IMG/VR virus record: IMGVR_UViG_3300037087_000053
Coordinates: 1 to 45,424 of that record
Source of the DNA: a virus
Reading direction: 5' to 3' (one strand)
DNA: 45,424 nt
The stretch's first letter is position 1. Each line of letters starts with the position of its first letter. Made by a program: the position numbers and the translations under genes. Shown here one piece after another: positions 7,636 through 16,165 of this stretch. The notes beneath the pieces were generated by a model that worked only from the letters and a program-made list of their open reading frames with translations, was not told where the DNA came from and made no database searches.

Positions 7636-8441
7636 GTCTCATCCTCGAATCTCATTACAACCGGAACTACCGTACAACGGCAGTTAACGACCTCACCAAC
7701 TGGCAAATCAGGATCATGTGGAGTATCCACTTGATACAGTTCACCGTCCGCACCTATCAAATCGAATTGCTCATCTGCGGCAACCACAACACCGTCAAGC
7801 ATTAAATGTCCTGGCCGTGGAACACCTATGTGCGAATGAACCCACTTCTTTCCCATGTCCGATACCTGTTGCTTCGATTGCATTATTCTATCATGCGTTG
7901 TCATGTTCTGGATCCGCTTAACTTCCGTTTGAAATATAACTTGTGCTCGTTTCGCTATCGTCCCGAAGATAGAAGCGTCGTTGAGGTTCTTACCGATGTT
8001 CGCAATGACTTCACTTGCTGATTTCTGTCCTAACACTGCAAGGTCTAATTCATTTGAGACATTCTGTAAAGCATTGCCGACCAATCCATTGACTTGATTC
8101 GCTGAATACTTTTGTAGTATCTCAAGTTTGCGCTCTGATAAAAAGGGAAGTGCTGTTGCAATACCTTGTTCTTTCAGAATCTTATCTACGGTTTGAATGC
8201 CCTTGACAAATAACCGTCTTTGGTTATCGGTCATTTGCTTGGTAAGGTTCAATCGAACTTGATACGATAATGCACCAAGACGAGCTTTCAATGTTTCAAC
8301 GGTGAGCGCGTCAAGCGGTTCGTTCTCTGCAACCATCGTAATGACTTGCCTTCGCCAGTTGTTAATGACGCTCTGTATCTCTACATCACCGCTTTTTGAA
8401 ATCTGATTTATCAGGTTGTCTATTTCTTCTTGCGCTGTCAT
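7632..8441 (-). CDS. MuF-like minor head protein (269 aa)
   Basis: The C-terminal third carries the Mu-F/SPP1-gp7 signature: KKWVHSHIGVPRPGHLML, followed by the PHDP...GEVVNCRC motif near residues 243-257. The N-terminal 150 residues are helical. Family members bind portal and DNA inside the head and are needed for correct head morphogenesis. The gene lies downstream of portal and upstream of capsid, the usual order. It overlaps the next gene by 4 bases. Confidence 0.85.
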   Translation of the reverse strand: MTAQEEIDNLINQISKSGDVEIQSVINNWRRQVITMVAENEPLDALTVETLKARLGALSYQVRLNLTKQMTDNQRRLFVKGIQTVDKILKEQGIATALPFLSERKLEILQKYSANQVNGLVGNALQNVSNELDLAVLGQKSASEVIANIGKNLNDASIFGTIAKRAQVIFQTEVKRIQNMTTHDRIMQSKQQVSDMGKKWVHSHIGVPRPGHLMLDGVVVAADEQFDLIGADGELYQVDTPHDPDLPVGEVVNCRCTVVPVVMRFEDET

Positions 8442-8491
8442 CTTAGTTCAAACTGAATAGTGTTGCTGCTTTCAATGTTTCAGAATAATAC

Positions 8492-8713
8492 CTAATGAGA
8501 TTCCGGTCTATCTGCCAAAGTAGAAACAACGCTATCGATTGAAGATTGAACCTTATCATTTCTTTGCTCTTTGAATAATCTCTTTTCGATTTTCATCTTG
8601 ACAAAGACTTCAAACGATGTATCGCAATCTAACTTTCTGCTACCAGCAAGAAATCCCTCTACAAACGCTTCCTTAAGCTCTTTCAAATATTCATCCGCTT
8701 CAAACTGTGCCAT
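8492..8713 (-). CDS. Small helical hypothetical protein (73 aa)
   Basis: Charged, probably helical protein (FEADEYLKELKEAFVEG) between the portal-side genes and MuF. The ATG at 8713 follows the preceding stop by 3 bases, so the pair is likely coupled. No family recognised. The frame is intact, in operon, and has no overlap conflict. Confidence 0.6.
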   Translation of the reverse strand: MAQFEADEYLKELKEAFVEGFLAGSRKLDCDTSFEVFVKMKIEKRLFKEQRNDKVQSSIDSVVSTLADRPESH

Positions 8714-8716
8714 TGA

Positions 8717-8956
8717 TTACAATACTCGCCAAGTTCTTGACTCTATCGTGTAACGATCTCCGTATCGTTGCTTGAGGTATGGTTCAATCTCTTTGATACG
8801 TGAAAATCTAACCAAAGAAACGTGCCTGCCGCCTTTATATGCTACAACTCTCCGCCATTCATCAGTATCAAGATACTCAAGAGCAAATTCAATCCCATTT
8901 GTAATTATTCTGAATTTAATCGGCTCGAGTACGCTTCGTTTTGTATTCCCAAACAT
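8717..8956 (-). CDS. Hypothetical protein downstream of portal (79 aa)
   Basis: A compact, basic protein with alternating strands and helices (EFALEYLDTDEWRRVV, YLKQRYGDRYTIE). It starts 12 bases after the portal stop. Nothing in it identifies a function. Small genes at this point often encode minor head or structural accessory proteins, but that is position only. Confidence 0.55.
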   Translation of the reverse strand: MFGNTKRSVLEPIKFRIITNGIEFALEYLDTDEWRRVVAYKGGRHVSLVRFSRIKEIEPYLKQRYGDRYTIESRTWRVL

Positions 8957-8968
8957 TTTAATCCCTTC

Positions 8969-10552
8969 CTAAGTTGTGCCATCGCCTTGCTGCTGTCCTT
9001 TACCTGCATACTCACCAATACCGGCCTTCTGCCTTGCTTGCCGTAACTTCTCCTGTTGATTCATAAACTGATTCAATGGAGGGGCTTGGTTCAGTGTGTC
9101 CGTTGCAAGGTTCTCTTGTTGCTTCGTTTGATTGAGTTCCTTGATGTCCTCTGCGGTCTGTGATTGATCTACTTCGAAACCGATTGAAGTTAAGAAGCCG
9201 TCAACAAGTTTCTTTGCCGTGTCATCGGTAGCCCATCCGGAAGATACTGCTACCTTCATTGCGTTAATCATTTGCGTGAATCCTGATCCTGCTTGATCCA
9301 ATTCCTTTTGATCGAGATTGTATAGACTGACCTCAATGTCAAAGTATTCATCAGGAGCAAGTTTCAATTTACCTGCATCTTGAACACACTGCAAAACGTA
9401 AGTACACATGAACTTCAATTCACGTTTCAAATACGCCTGAATCCTTTGAAGCATCTTCTTCGTAGGGATAGCCATGGAATCTGCGGTTGCTCTGTTGGTT
9501 GTGTCCGCTTCACCAAACCAAACCTTTGAGAATCCTGCCGTGCCGACGATGAAATCCTTGATTAACTTCGCGGCCGTTGAAACATCGTTTGCTGCTAAAT
9601 CTGCTTTGATAGTCGTCCACTTCGCTTTCTCGTTATGAACGTTTACCATGCCTCTATCCGGTCGAGTAACCTTTTTAGCGTCTATTTCTTCTTGTGTCAT
9701 TCCTTCTAGTGTGCAATCAAAGAAGTAATCGTTCCTTGCATCGAAACCGTCAAGAGCTCCGAACAAGAATTGATCGAATGCATCCGCCCAATCAATATCA
9801 GTCATAAGAATCGAATAGCCGCGTAATTGAGTAGGTAGTTTATTTAATTGAAAGAAGAACACCTCACCAACTAATTTACCGTATAGTTTATTGGTTTCGG
9901 GATTGCCGTCCATATTGAAGCGGATAACTTTCAAATGAACTGCTTCCGTTGTGTTCGGTGGTTGCATCACAATCTCATCCACCTTGCGAATGTTGCCCTG
10001 CACTGGCACGACACCGCTTGATTGAACGTTCCCGTTCGCGTCGTATGAAACGGGAAGTATATAGCGTGGATCAAGGTAGCCAATCCAAACCTTGCCGTCT
10101 GTCTTGTTGACGTGGGCCGGTATGATCTGCTCGCCGTTAATCAGGTAATCTGTGAACATTGAACCGAGATCATCCTGCAGATCGTTTTGTGGATCTTCGT
10201 AGAAGTCATCCCAAGCCTGCTGTCCTTCGTTCCTGTCCTTGAGATATTCCTCGCCATCTGCGGTTCGTTTCTTACACTTCACAACTACTTTCAACTCTTC
10301 CCCTACACAGAAGTCAACAAGAATCTCTATAATGCGTTTAGCGAGTAGATTGCGTTGCCAAAGGTAGAATGCTTTCTTGCATACGTCTAAATAAGCAAGC
10401 GGAGTCAAGTCTCGCTCTGACTTCGAAGTCAAACGCCGGTACTTTCCTTCATCTCCTTGATCAGTTCCGGTTAATCCAATCTGACCTGCTTTCATCACAT
10501 TTGTTCCGGTAGGAGAGTAAGCCGGTAGTATCCGTGATTTAGATTCTGGCAT
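8969..10552 (-). CDS. Portal protein (527 aa)
   Basis: Length, position between terminase and MuF, and sequence match phage portal proteins. Landmarks are an N-terminal helical region with NLLAKRIIEILVDFCVGEE, the wing region (IGYLDPRYILPVSYDANG), and the helical stem and crown with TADSMAIPTKKMLQRIQAYLKRELK. The Gln-rich C-terminus (KQQENLATD...GKGQQQGDG) is typical of portal tails. An AAAGGT site precedes the ATG. The dodecamer forms the DNA entry vertex and docks the terminase and the connector. Confidence 0.85.
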   Translation of the reverse strand: MPESKSRILPAYSPTGTNVMKAGQIGLTGTDQGDEGKYRRLTSKSERDLTPLAYLDVCKKAFYLWQRNLLAKRIIEILVDFCVGEELKVVVKCKKRTADGEEYLKDRNEGQQAWDDFYEDPQNDLQDDLGSMFTDYLINGEQIIPAHVNKTDGKVWIGYLDPRYILPVSYDANGNVQSSGVVPVQGNIRKVDEIVMQPPNTTEAVHLKVIRFNMDGNPETNKLYGKLVGEVFFFQLNKLPTQLRGYSILMTDIDWADAFDQFLFGALDGFDARNDYFFDCTLEGMTQEEIDAKKVTRPDRGMVNVHNEKAKWTTIKADLAANDVSTAAKLIKDFIVGTAGFSKVWFGEADTTNRATADSMAIPTKKMLQRIQAYLKRELKFMCTYVLQCVQDAGKLKLAPDEYFDIEVSLYNLDQKELDQAGSGFTQMINAMKVAVSSGWATDDTAKKLVDGFLTSIGFEVDQSQTAEDIKELNQTKQQENLATDTLNQAPPLNQFMNQQEKLRQARQKAGIGEYAGKGQQQGDGTT

Positions 10553-10557
10553 GGTAT

Positions 10558-10905
10558 TTACCTTTCATAAATTGTTCTAAGGATCGTTCCAACAAAAGTA
10601 ATTACCACTCCCTTTGCTGTTATCACAATCGTTCTTTTACCGATTGATATTCTTTCGATAGGAGCGTGAACGCACGTTTGCGGATCGGCTTTACAGTTCC
10701 CGAACGGTTCAAGATGGATAGTTTGTCCTAAATAGATTTCAGTGTTTAACGTCTTGCCTTGCTCGAGGAATATCACGCCTTGAATCACTTTCTTTGGTGC
10801 AGGTTTGCATTTCACTATAACTGCTTGCCAGAGTGCCTTTATTCGTGCGTAGAACGCACGAAGCGCGATAATTATTCGATTGGTATACATAGATGTCTTA
10901 TTCAT
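10558..10905 (-). CDS. Hypothetical protein with hydrophobic ends (115 aa)
   Basis: The N-terminal helix (IIIALRAFYARIKALWQAVIV) is amphipathic to hydrophobic. The middle is beta-like with three Cys, and the C-terminus again hydrophobic (VVITFVGTILRTIYER). An AAGG site precedes the ATG. It stops 6 bases before the portal start. Could be membrane-associated; no family recognised. Confidence 0.5.
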   Translation of the reverse strand: MNKTSMYTNRIIIALRAFYARIKALWQAVIVKCKPAPKKVIQGVIFLEQGKTLNTEIYLGQTIHLEPFGNCKADPQTCVHAPIERISIGKRTIVITAKGVVITFVGTILRTIYER

Positions 10906-10917
10906 TTCGTACCTTTT

Positions 10918-11370
10918 TTACCATATCCCATTTTTATCAATTCTAACGGTTCCATTTGGCAAAATAACTTTGATGTCTGTTCTCAAATAATCTTCCCACT
11001 TAAATTTTGCTATCCCCCTTTCAACCGCCTCACTGTCTAATATTCCATTTTTATCCGTCAGCCAATGTTTTCTTTTATCTGGGACCAATATCTTAATGAT
11101 CAATCCCATATCATTCAAGGTTGTATAACAATGTTTCCCATCCCACCAAGTCATTGCCTCAAAAAATGAGGTATCGGTCAAAAAAAGATGTTGTATTCCG
11201 AATCCATCCTTACCACCCTTGTTATAATAATCAACACCAGCCCTTCCTTCGAGACAATCGCATATAGATAATTTTTCGACCTTTTTCAAAACCATCATCC
11301 ACCTTTTAGCAGAAACATTTTGTGCGTTTGCCATACCTAACCCAAGAATCAATATCATTATGTATTTCAT
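10918..11370 (-). CDS. Secreted hypothetical protein (150 aa)
   Basis: Residues 1-17 (MKYIMILILGLGMANAQ) form a short, convincing signal peptide. The mature part holds CDC and further Cys, several Trp, and a KNGILDSEAVERGIAKFKWE segment. The start overlaps the stop of the 43-aa gene upstream (ATGA). It is one of several proteins here with a Bacteroidota-like AQ-ending signal peptide, in an operon otherwise devoted to packaging. No family recognised; a periplasmic role affecting the host is inference. Confidence 0.55.
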   Translation of the reverse strand: MKYIMILILGLGMANAQNVSAKRWMMVLKKVEKLSICDCLEGRAGVDYYNKGGKDGFGIQHLFLTDTSFFEAMTWWDGKHCYTTLNDMGLIIKILVPDKRKHWLTDKNGILDSEAVERGIAKFKWEDYLRTDIKVILPNGTVRIDKNGIW

Positions 11371-11498
11371 TTTTCACCTCTCATCAATCTCCGCGCTTTT
11401 TTCTGCATCCTGCGAAGTCCCTTGCCGGATACGCGAAGTTTTCGCATAATGGCTTTCTTTTGCTGCCTCTCAAGGTTTATCATTCTGCCTAATCGCAT
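11367..11498 (-). CDS. Small very basic protein (43 aa)
   Basis: ATG at 11498 with a strong GGAGG eight bases upstream; stop TGA overlaps the next ATG (ATGA). About 40% of residues are Lys or Arg (QQKKAIMRKLRVSGK, RRMQKKARRLMR). Its size, charge and tight coupling on both sides support a real gene. DNA or RNA binding is plausible from composition only. Confidence 0.6.
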   Translation of the reverse strand: MRLGRMINLERQQKKAIMRKLRVSGKGLRRMQKKARRLMRGEK

Positions 11499-11506
11499 AT
11501 CGCCTC

Positions 11507-11698
11507 CTAATGAATGTCGTCAACAGTTGGAATAACACTTGCCGGTTGGATTAACGGCTTTTTCTCTTCTTGGTTTGCAAGAACCTTGATGGCATCTGCA
11601 AGCAAATTGAGACACAGTTTCTTATCGCCTGGCGCTGCTATCATAATCTGATTCTTGTCATTAACCATAATCTGTAAAAGTATCTTGAGTTGTGCCAT
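11507..11698 (-). CDS. Hypothetical protein after TerL (63 aa)
   Basis: ATG at 11698 with a perfect AAAGGAG, 11 bases downstream of the terminase stop. The sequence has a beta-strand start (KILLQIMVNDKNQIMIA), a helix (CLNLLADAIKVLANQ) and a Pro-rich acidic tail. No family recognised. Possibly a terminase accessory by position. Confidence 0.6.
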   Translation of the reverse strand: MAQLKILLQIMVNDKNQIMIAAPGDKKLCLNLLADAIKVLANQEEKKPLIQPASVIPTVDDIH

Positions 11699-11708
11699 CT
11701 CTCTCCTT

Positions 11709-13160
11709 TCAATGACTGTATTCGTGTCTCTTTTGTGGTTTGTATTTGAACTCTAATTTACCGTTGACTATCCTGCTTCTTAGTTCTCCAGGCACTTCTA
11801 CACCTTCCTTTCCGTCTCCATTGTCTGGATGATTACTCTTTTGTGCCGCCTTAACGTTTCCTTTCAATTCGTTCAACGCCCAAACAAGAGCGTCAAGTCT
11901 ATTAGGACTCTTATCGCCTGGACACCATAAGCATAATTCATCTTCCAACTTGCTGAATGTTCCAACGTGATGTACTCTATGTTGCTCGTAGATAGTTGCG
12001 ATTGGCTGTGCTCTTGTTTCTTTACCCCGACTTGCAAACGTCAAGAATACCGGAACATCTTTATCAACTTCGTGAATAACCTGCGATACCATCTCACCGC
12101 CGTTGTTCTTCTCTGCGATTATCTTATCCGCTAAATGCTTTGTATATGCAGCAACGGCTTCCTTCGCCCAAGCATTAGGGCTGCCTTGCAATGAGTAATC
12201 ACCGAAGACATAATACTCGTTTCCTTTTCGCCCCGCAACCACTATTCCGGCTTCATCACCTTCACTTGATGCACTTGGATCGACACCGACATAAATCAAG
12301 TCAAGTTCTGGCATCTTCACAACCCTATCGGCATCGATCTCTGAACGCTGCCATAACGCACCAGGAGCGCTATCGACATCCTCTGCCATAATCTCTTGCC
12401 GATAAGCAAGGGAAGTCATATCTAATGTTATATCTGTAAGTGCTTCCTTGGATAAGTGAGGATTGTCATGTGATGTGAAGTGAAATGCTTCCCAACGTGA
12501 CTTGCGTCCTTCCATCTTCGCAAGTTCCATTTCTGCTACCGCTTTCTCATATAACTTTGAGGCGTGCCGTGGATCATCTGCTTTTGAAACGCTTCTCGTA
12601 TGCAGTGATGGTGGAGTGAAGATGAATATTGCATCACCGTTATTGTCAAGCAACATAGGAGCACCAACGACTGCCCACGTATCTTCGTTCATCATTTGGA
12701 ATTCATCAAGGATCAATACGTCTGCATAGTCGCCTCTCAATGTGTCTGCATTCCAAGCTGTCTTCGCTCTAATCCTTGCTTCAGTTCCACGTAAGGTAAG
12801 ACTATGCTCTGTTTCGTTCTTCTTGACTATACCTGCATTGATTAACTCGGTGAGCGCAATCGTAACCTCCGTCCAAAACTTCAATATTTGATCTCCGGTA
12901 GGAGTAGCGTATAAAACACGATGCCCTTTTAAGAATTGCTCAACGGCTATCTCCGCAGCACCAACAGTCTTTCCACCTCTGCGTCCTGCTTTGATTACCT
13001 TACGCTTTGCAGTTGAATTGATAAACGCCCACTGCTTATCATGTGGTATAGGCACTTGAATTGTGAACTGCGATAGATCGTCTTGCAGTTCTTCTTTCTC
13101 AGGATTGTCGATCTGGAACTGTCGCGCCAAATTCGCCATTGGTCTGTTTACGATTGACAT
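11709..13160 (-). CDS. terL: Terminase large subunit (483 aa)
   Basis: ATPase domain: Walker A GRRGGKT at 59-65 and Walker B VLILDE at 148-153, then a motif-III-like FIFTPPS. The nuclease domain starts with YVGVDPSASSEGDEAG near 290, carries the middle acidic region, and ends with the SPNRLDALVWAL motif expected in the RNase-H-fold nuclease. The start at 13160 lies within the small subunit gene (62-base overlap); the ATG at 13139 is an alternative, and neither has a strong ribosome site. Motor and nuclease that package concatemeric DNA through the portal. Confidence 0.92.
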   Translation of the reverse strand: MSIVNRPMANLARQFQIDNPEKEELQDDLSQFTIQVPIPHDKQWAFINSTAKRKVIKAGRRGGKTVGAAEIAVEQFLKGHRVLYATPTGDQILKFWTEVTIALTELINAGIVKKNETEHSLTLRGTEARIRAKTAWNADTLRGDYADVLILDEFQMMNEDTWAVVGAPMLLDNNGDAIFIFTPPSLHTRSVSKADDPRHASKLYEKAVAEMELAKMEGRKSRWEAFHFTSHDNPHLSKEALTDITLDMTSLAYRQEIMAEDVDSAPGALWQRSEIDADRVVKMPELDLIYVGVDPSASSEGDEAGIVVAGRKGNEYYVFGDYSLQGSPNAWAKEAVAAYTKHLADKIIAEKNNGGEMVSQVIHEVDKDVPVFLTFASRGKETRAQPIATIYEQHRVHHVGTFSKLEDELCLWCPGDKSPNRLDALVWALNELKGNVKAAQKSNHPDNGDGKEGVEVPGELRSRIVNGKLEFKYKPQKRHEYSH

Positions 13161-13548
13161 ATTCTACAAGTATCCTTATTGCTGTGTCATCGGTTATATT
13201 AACTTCATCCGGTACTTTACCATAACAGATTTCCAGGAAGTTACGCCAACCGGATTCTTGCTTGCCCATTGCCATTTTCAAAAGTATTGCTTCAACGGTA
13301 GATACTTTCTTCCGCGCGTTATCCATCACTAAGCGCAAGCTATTGATCGCTGCTTCGTTATGCCCTTTTTCAATCTCGCCAATTATAGACTCAACGCGCT
13401 TCATCACCTCTTCCCTGTCAAACACAACAAGCTCACGCTCTGCTATCGATAGCGCAAGATTGCGGAGTTTGTCAAATGTCTTCGGTCTGCCATTACGGTT
13501 AATTCTGGGATCGTTCTTTGTAAAGGGGATTAAATCTTTTTGGCTCAT
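13099..13548 (-). CDS. terS: Terminase small subunit-like protein (149 aa)
   Basis: Lies immediately upstream of, and overlapping, the large terminase gene. The N-terminal RINRNGRPKTFDKLRNLA resembles DUF5681-type phage proteins found in this position. A central helical region and the GWRNFLEICYGKVPDEV motif are typical of the same family. Small terminase recognises the phage DNA for packaging. The family identification is moderately secure; the role is by synteny. Confidence 0.7.
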   Translation of the reverse strand: MSQKDLIPFTKNDPRINRNGRPKTFDKLRNLALSIAERELVVFDREEVMKRVESIIGEIEKGHNEAAINSLRLVMDNARKKVSTVEAILLKMAMGKQESGWRNFLEICYGKVPDEVNITDDTAIRILVEYVNRKQTNGEFGATVPDRQS

Positions 13549-13615
13549 ATTTCTTTTGAAACCCTACTGTATTGCAGTAGAGAATTGCAGAAATATAATC
13601 AATTTTAATGGAATG

Positions 13616-13855
13616 TCAATAGGTGGGGAACAATATAACGAGAATTGAGGATATTATAATCCTTCCACTGACTTTGGACGTTTCACGCTTTTGTGCTTTC
13701 TCGTTTGCTATTCGAACTTGTTCTCGAATCTTCTCAGCTTCCGGTCCCTGTAAGTAATGATAGGAGCAAGGGAATAAAGCAGATGAATCGGAATGCCGAG
13801 GCTCGAAGGCTTGTCCCAAATTTTGTTGAATTGGATTCAATGTTGTATCACGCAT
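13616..13855 (-). CDS. Hypothetical protein, possible membrane anchor (79 aa)
   Basis: I choose ATG 13855 (MRDTTLNPIQQ) because GAGGAG lies eight bases upstream; an in-frame start at 13876 lacks this. The sequence has a helical charged middle (EAEKIREQVRIANEKAQK) and a C-terminal hydrophobic stretch (RIIISSILVILF) that could be a membrane anchor. It is the first substantial gene after the promoter at 14051-14079, ahead of the terminase genes. Confidence 0.5.
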   Translation of the reverse strand: MRDTTLNPIQQNLGQAFEPRHSDSSALFPCSYHYLQGPEAEKIREQVRIANEKAQKRETSKVSGRIIISSILVILFPTY

Positions 13856-13908
13856 TTGATTTCTCCTCGACGGCAACCAATAGATTTTGTTTCCTGTGCG
13901 CGTTCCAT
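13837..13908 (-). CDS. Possible 23-aa leader peptide
   Basis: ATG at 13908 has a good TAGGAG site, and the short frame (MERAQETKSIGCRRGEIKC...) overlaps the start of the 79-aa gene by 19 bases. The frame is also open upstream to 14034, but that start has no ribosome site and lies about 10 bases from the predicted transcription start. A translated leader that couples to the next gene is plausible; it may also be chance. Confidence 0.3.
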   Translation of the reverse strand: MERAQETKSIGCRRGEIKCVIQH

Positions 13909-14050
13909 TGTGATGTCTCCTAAAATGAATGCAGCGGAAGGACTGACAACCGCGACACGACTCGAGGAAGGGTCAATCACAACCGCTGCAAAGGTTAAAT
14001 TCAAATAGGGATTATTTTTATTGAGCCGTGTCATTGTGTTTCTCTGATAT

Positions 14051-14079
14051 ATTATAAGATTTACTTATCAGAGTGTCAA
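14051..14079 (-). promoter_or_regulatory. Consensus sigma70 promoter for the packaging/head operon
   Basis: Minus strand: TTGACA (14079-14074), 17-nt spacer, TATAAT (14056-14051), both hexamers perfect. The -35 overlaps the stop of the upstream gene. Bases around the -35 (AAATCTCTTGACA) are identical to those of the early promoter at 27132-27161. Confidence 0.85.
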
Positions 14080-14942
14080 GAGATTTGTTCACTATTTTTG
14101 ACTAATTTCATACCGTAGTTATTGATTCCCTGCGGAATAACGATGTTTTTCTTTAATCGGAGTTTATTATTTTTGAAAGGTCTATAATCTACCTGGTGTT
14201 GCCAGCGTCCCCATTTCCGAGTTATCTTCGCAACATCTGGATGTTGTCTTTGTAAAGATTTTGCCATTTCTAAAAGACCATCAAATTTATCATCCTTTTT
14301 ATAAAGTTCATCAGTATTACCACCTTTCATGTTCATTGTTGCTACTTTTTCGCACAGAAAAGTATTGAATAGAATTGTACAATATCCATCTTTTAAAACC
14401 CGTAGAGATAGATCGGTATCTTCATTATATTTACCGCGCCAGCGATATGGAATACTGTTTTTGATTGAGATACAAGAATAGATCCTATCATTTAGATAGA
14501 ATAAAGGTTGCGATGCTGAAGATGGAGAATTATTACCGAGAAAATGATAATTGAAACCAGCAAGAGCTATATTCTCGTACCTATCAATCAGCCCTTCGTC
14601 AGTCACTTTTGCATAAGCACTCGAGTACACCAAAAGAAGTTTGGCTGCTTCCTTCCTGTCCTTTGCATCGATGAAATTAGCGGGAAGTATTACGGGAACT
14701 GATATGCCTTCATTCTCAAGGTCAAGCAATACTCTGCACCTATGCACTCCATCAAGTGTATAAATCTTTCCATCCTTCGCTTGCCAGACTGCGAATGGAG
14801 CAATGAACTGATTCTCTTTCATCGAGTGCTTTAATTTCAGATAAGATGCCTCTGATAACTCTTTGAAGTTCTTCCCTTGGATTGGGAGTAACTCTTTCCA
14901 TTTCACATTTTCGGTCTTTAAGATTCGGTTCTCGATGTTCAT
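14076..14942 (-). CDS. ParB-like domain fused to C-terminal half of a TET-associated glycosyltransferase (288 aa)
   Basis: Residues 10-115 form a ParB/Srx-like domain with the GVHR motif at 65-68. Residues about 122-260 closely match the C-terminal half of TET-associated glycosyltransferases (TAGT): NIALAGFNY, DRIYSCISI, IPYRWRGKYNEDTDLSLRVL, LFNTFL, MKGGNT and KWGRWQHQVDYRPF. The N-terminal, nucleotide-sugar-binding half of TAGT is absent and the ParB domain joins directly to the remainder. Family knowledge: TAGTs glycosylate 5-hydroxymethylcytosine in phage DNA. A working enzyme is doubtful; an in-frame deletion joining two genes is the simplest reading. AAAGGAG precedes the start. No TET gene is seen in the window. 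Confidence 0.75.
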   Translation of the reverse strand: MNIENRILKTENVKWKELLPIQGKNFKELSEASYLKLKHSMKENQFIAPFAVWQAKDGKIYTLDGVHRCRVLLDLENEGISVPVILPANFIDAKDRKEAAKLLLVYSSAYAKVTDEGLIDRYENIALAGFNYHFLGNNSPSSASQPLFYLNDRIYSCISIKNSIPYRWRGKYNEDTDLSLRVLKDGYCTILFNTFLCEKVATMNMKGGNTDELYKKDDKFDGLLEMAKSLQRQHPDVAKITRKWGRWQHQVDYRPFKNNKLRLKKNIVIPQGINNYGMKLVKNSEQIS

Positions 14943-14978
14943 TCGTTCTCCTTTGAATAGACCTCTTCGATAAATAAC

Positions 14979-15368
14979 TTATACTTCATCTTCAATGGCA
15001 GTTCTAATAAGTTCTGTAAATGGTTTCCCGCTTTCCTTCGATTGTTGCTGAATAGGCTTTGAACTTTTTCTGAGATTATGGACTGGAAGCATAAGTTGTA
15101 AATTGCTTGAATGATTCAAGTCTGTTCTATTCGGATCACAGTGATCCATGTGGTTTGAGCGTGCCGGAACAATTAATCTCTCTCCGCAACCGCAAGCACA
15201 TATTCCACCTTGCCGATCAAACTTCTTTTGATAAAGAGAATTCGGAAACTTAATCCTTTTATCTCTATCAGAGTTGACGCGTTCACGCATTAGCTTCTTC
15301 ACAGAAAAATCAAACTCAGAAGTTCCATACTTGATACGGAGTGCTTTCAAATCTTCGTAGCAACTCAT
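14979..15368 (-). CDS. HNH endonuclease-like protein (129 aa)
   Basis: A Cys-rich zinc-binding core (GGICACGCGERL) is followed by NHMDHCDPNRTDLNHSSNLQ and HNLRKSSK, the layout of an HNH fold with MDH as the central His pair region. The ATG overlaps the resolvase stop (ATGA), and GAGGTG precedes it. Phages use such HNH proteins in packaging or as homing nucleases. The next gene is unrelated, so this one is probably a stand-alone nuclease. Confidence 0.65.
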   Translation of the reverse strand: MSCYEDLKALRIKYGTSEFDFSVKKLMRERVNSDRDKRIKFPNSLYQKKFDRQGGICACGCGERLIVPARSNHMDHCDPNRTDLNHSSNLQLMLPVHNLRKSSKPIQQQSKESGKPFTELIRTAIEDEV

Positions 15369-15829
15369 GGTTTCACCTCACTGGCATAGACAGCGATTGC
15401 AACTGCACTCCATACGTCTTTTGAGACACCCTTTAAGATTCCTTTCGGTCTCTCTTTTGGTTTGAGTCCCGGTTCAAACTTATCAATCAATGCTTGCCGG
15501 ATATTTGTGTCTTTCGCTCGCATTGAATTGCAGAGATACATCTTCACATCTTTTCGGTAGATTAAGCGGAAAGGCAATCTTGATGCTTCGATGAATCTAC
15601 CTATCCAAATACAGGTATCGAATATTTCCTTTCCAACAGGCATGCCATAGCTCGCAATTGCTTCAATAGCAATTAAATCTGCTTCCGGTAAAAATGAATC
15701 AAGTCTTAAAAATGAAAGAAGTTTATCATTGTGAACTTTTTCAAAAACCTCTAATGGAGTCGATGCGTTGTTCTTGTCAAATAGAACGTATGCACTTTCA
15801 GAACTTCCAGGATCAATTGCGAGTAGCAT
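15365..15829 (-). CDS. RuvC-like Holliday-junction resolvase (154 aa)
   Basis: N-terminal LLAIDPGSSESAYVLFD gives the first catalytic Asp (residue 6) in the RuvC-type first strand. LIAIEAIASYGMPVG gives the acidic residue of the second motif, and SKDVWSAVAIAV near the C-terminus the last. Length is normal for phage RuvC-like resolvases. It probably trims branched DNA before packaging. AAGG precedes the start, which lies inside the end of the 60-aa gene. Confidence 0.8.
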   Translation of the reverse strand: MLLAIDPGSSESAYVLFDKNNASTPLEVFEKVHNDKLLSFLRLDSFLPEADLIAIEAIASYGMPVGKEIFDTCIWIGRFIEASRLPFRLIYRKDVKMYLCNSMRAKDTNIRQALIDKFEPGLKPKERPKGILKGVSKDVWSAVAIAVYASEVKP

Positions 15830-15995
15830 GCATTGCCTTCTTTCTTTTGTTTAGAAGTTCACATATAAGTTTCGCATGACCTCTTGCGTTCTTAATGTCA
15901 TCGTCAACTTCCATGTAAGTATGCCCTTGCGGATCACGAATAATATATCCGAGATTGTCTTCGTTACGTTCAACATAAAACTCTTTCTTTTTCAT
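15813..15995 (-). CDS. Hypothetical small protein (60 aa)
   Basis: GAGGAAT upstream of ATG 15995; overlaps both neighbours by a few bases in a tight operon. The sequence starts with strands (EFYVERNEDNLGYIIRDPQG) and ends in a basic helix (AKLICELLNKRKKAM). No family recognised. Confidence 0.55.
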   Translation of the reverse strand: MKKKEFYVERNEDNLGYIIRDPQGHTYMEVDDDIKNARGHAKLICELLNKRKKAMHATRN

Positions 15996-16165
15996 GGTTC
16001 ATTCCTCATGCCGTCAACTTCAAACTGCCTGTTCCTTCTCTTCCTTTTCTCCAAACGTATCTCCTGAACCAACTCTGGCCACGTCTTATCAAGTAATCCC
16101 TTTTTACGGCTTACTCTGCGTGAGCGTTTCGCCATCTTTTTAATGTCCGGCTTCTTTGTTGCCAT
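15992..16165 (-). CDS. Small basic hypothetical protein (57 aa)
   Basis: ATG 16165 (MATKKPDIKK) is chosen because AAGGAAG lies 5-6 bases upstream; the in-frame ATG at 16180 lacks a site. Highly basic (KRSRRVSRKKG, EKRKRRNRQ), helical. Overlaps the next gene by 4 bases. Nucleic-acid binding is a guess from composition. Confidence 0.5.
   Translation of the reverse strand: MATKKPDIKKMAKRSRRVSRKKGLLDKTWPELVQEIRLEKRKRRNRQFEVDGMRNEP

Noticed and set aside
13837-14034. Full 65-aa ORF upstream of the packaging genes
   Set aside because: Its start has no ribosome site and lies about 10 bases after the predicted transcription start; only the internal 23-codon part has a good site.
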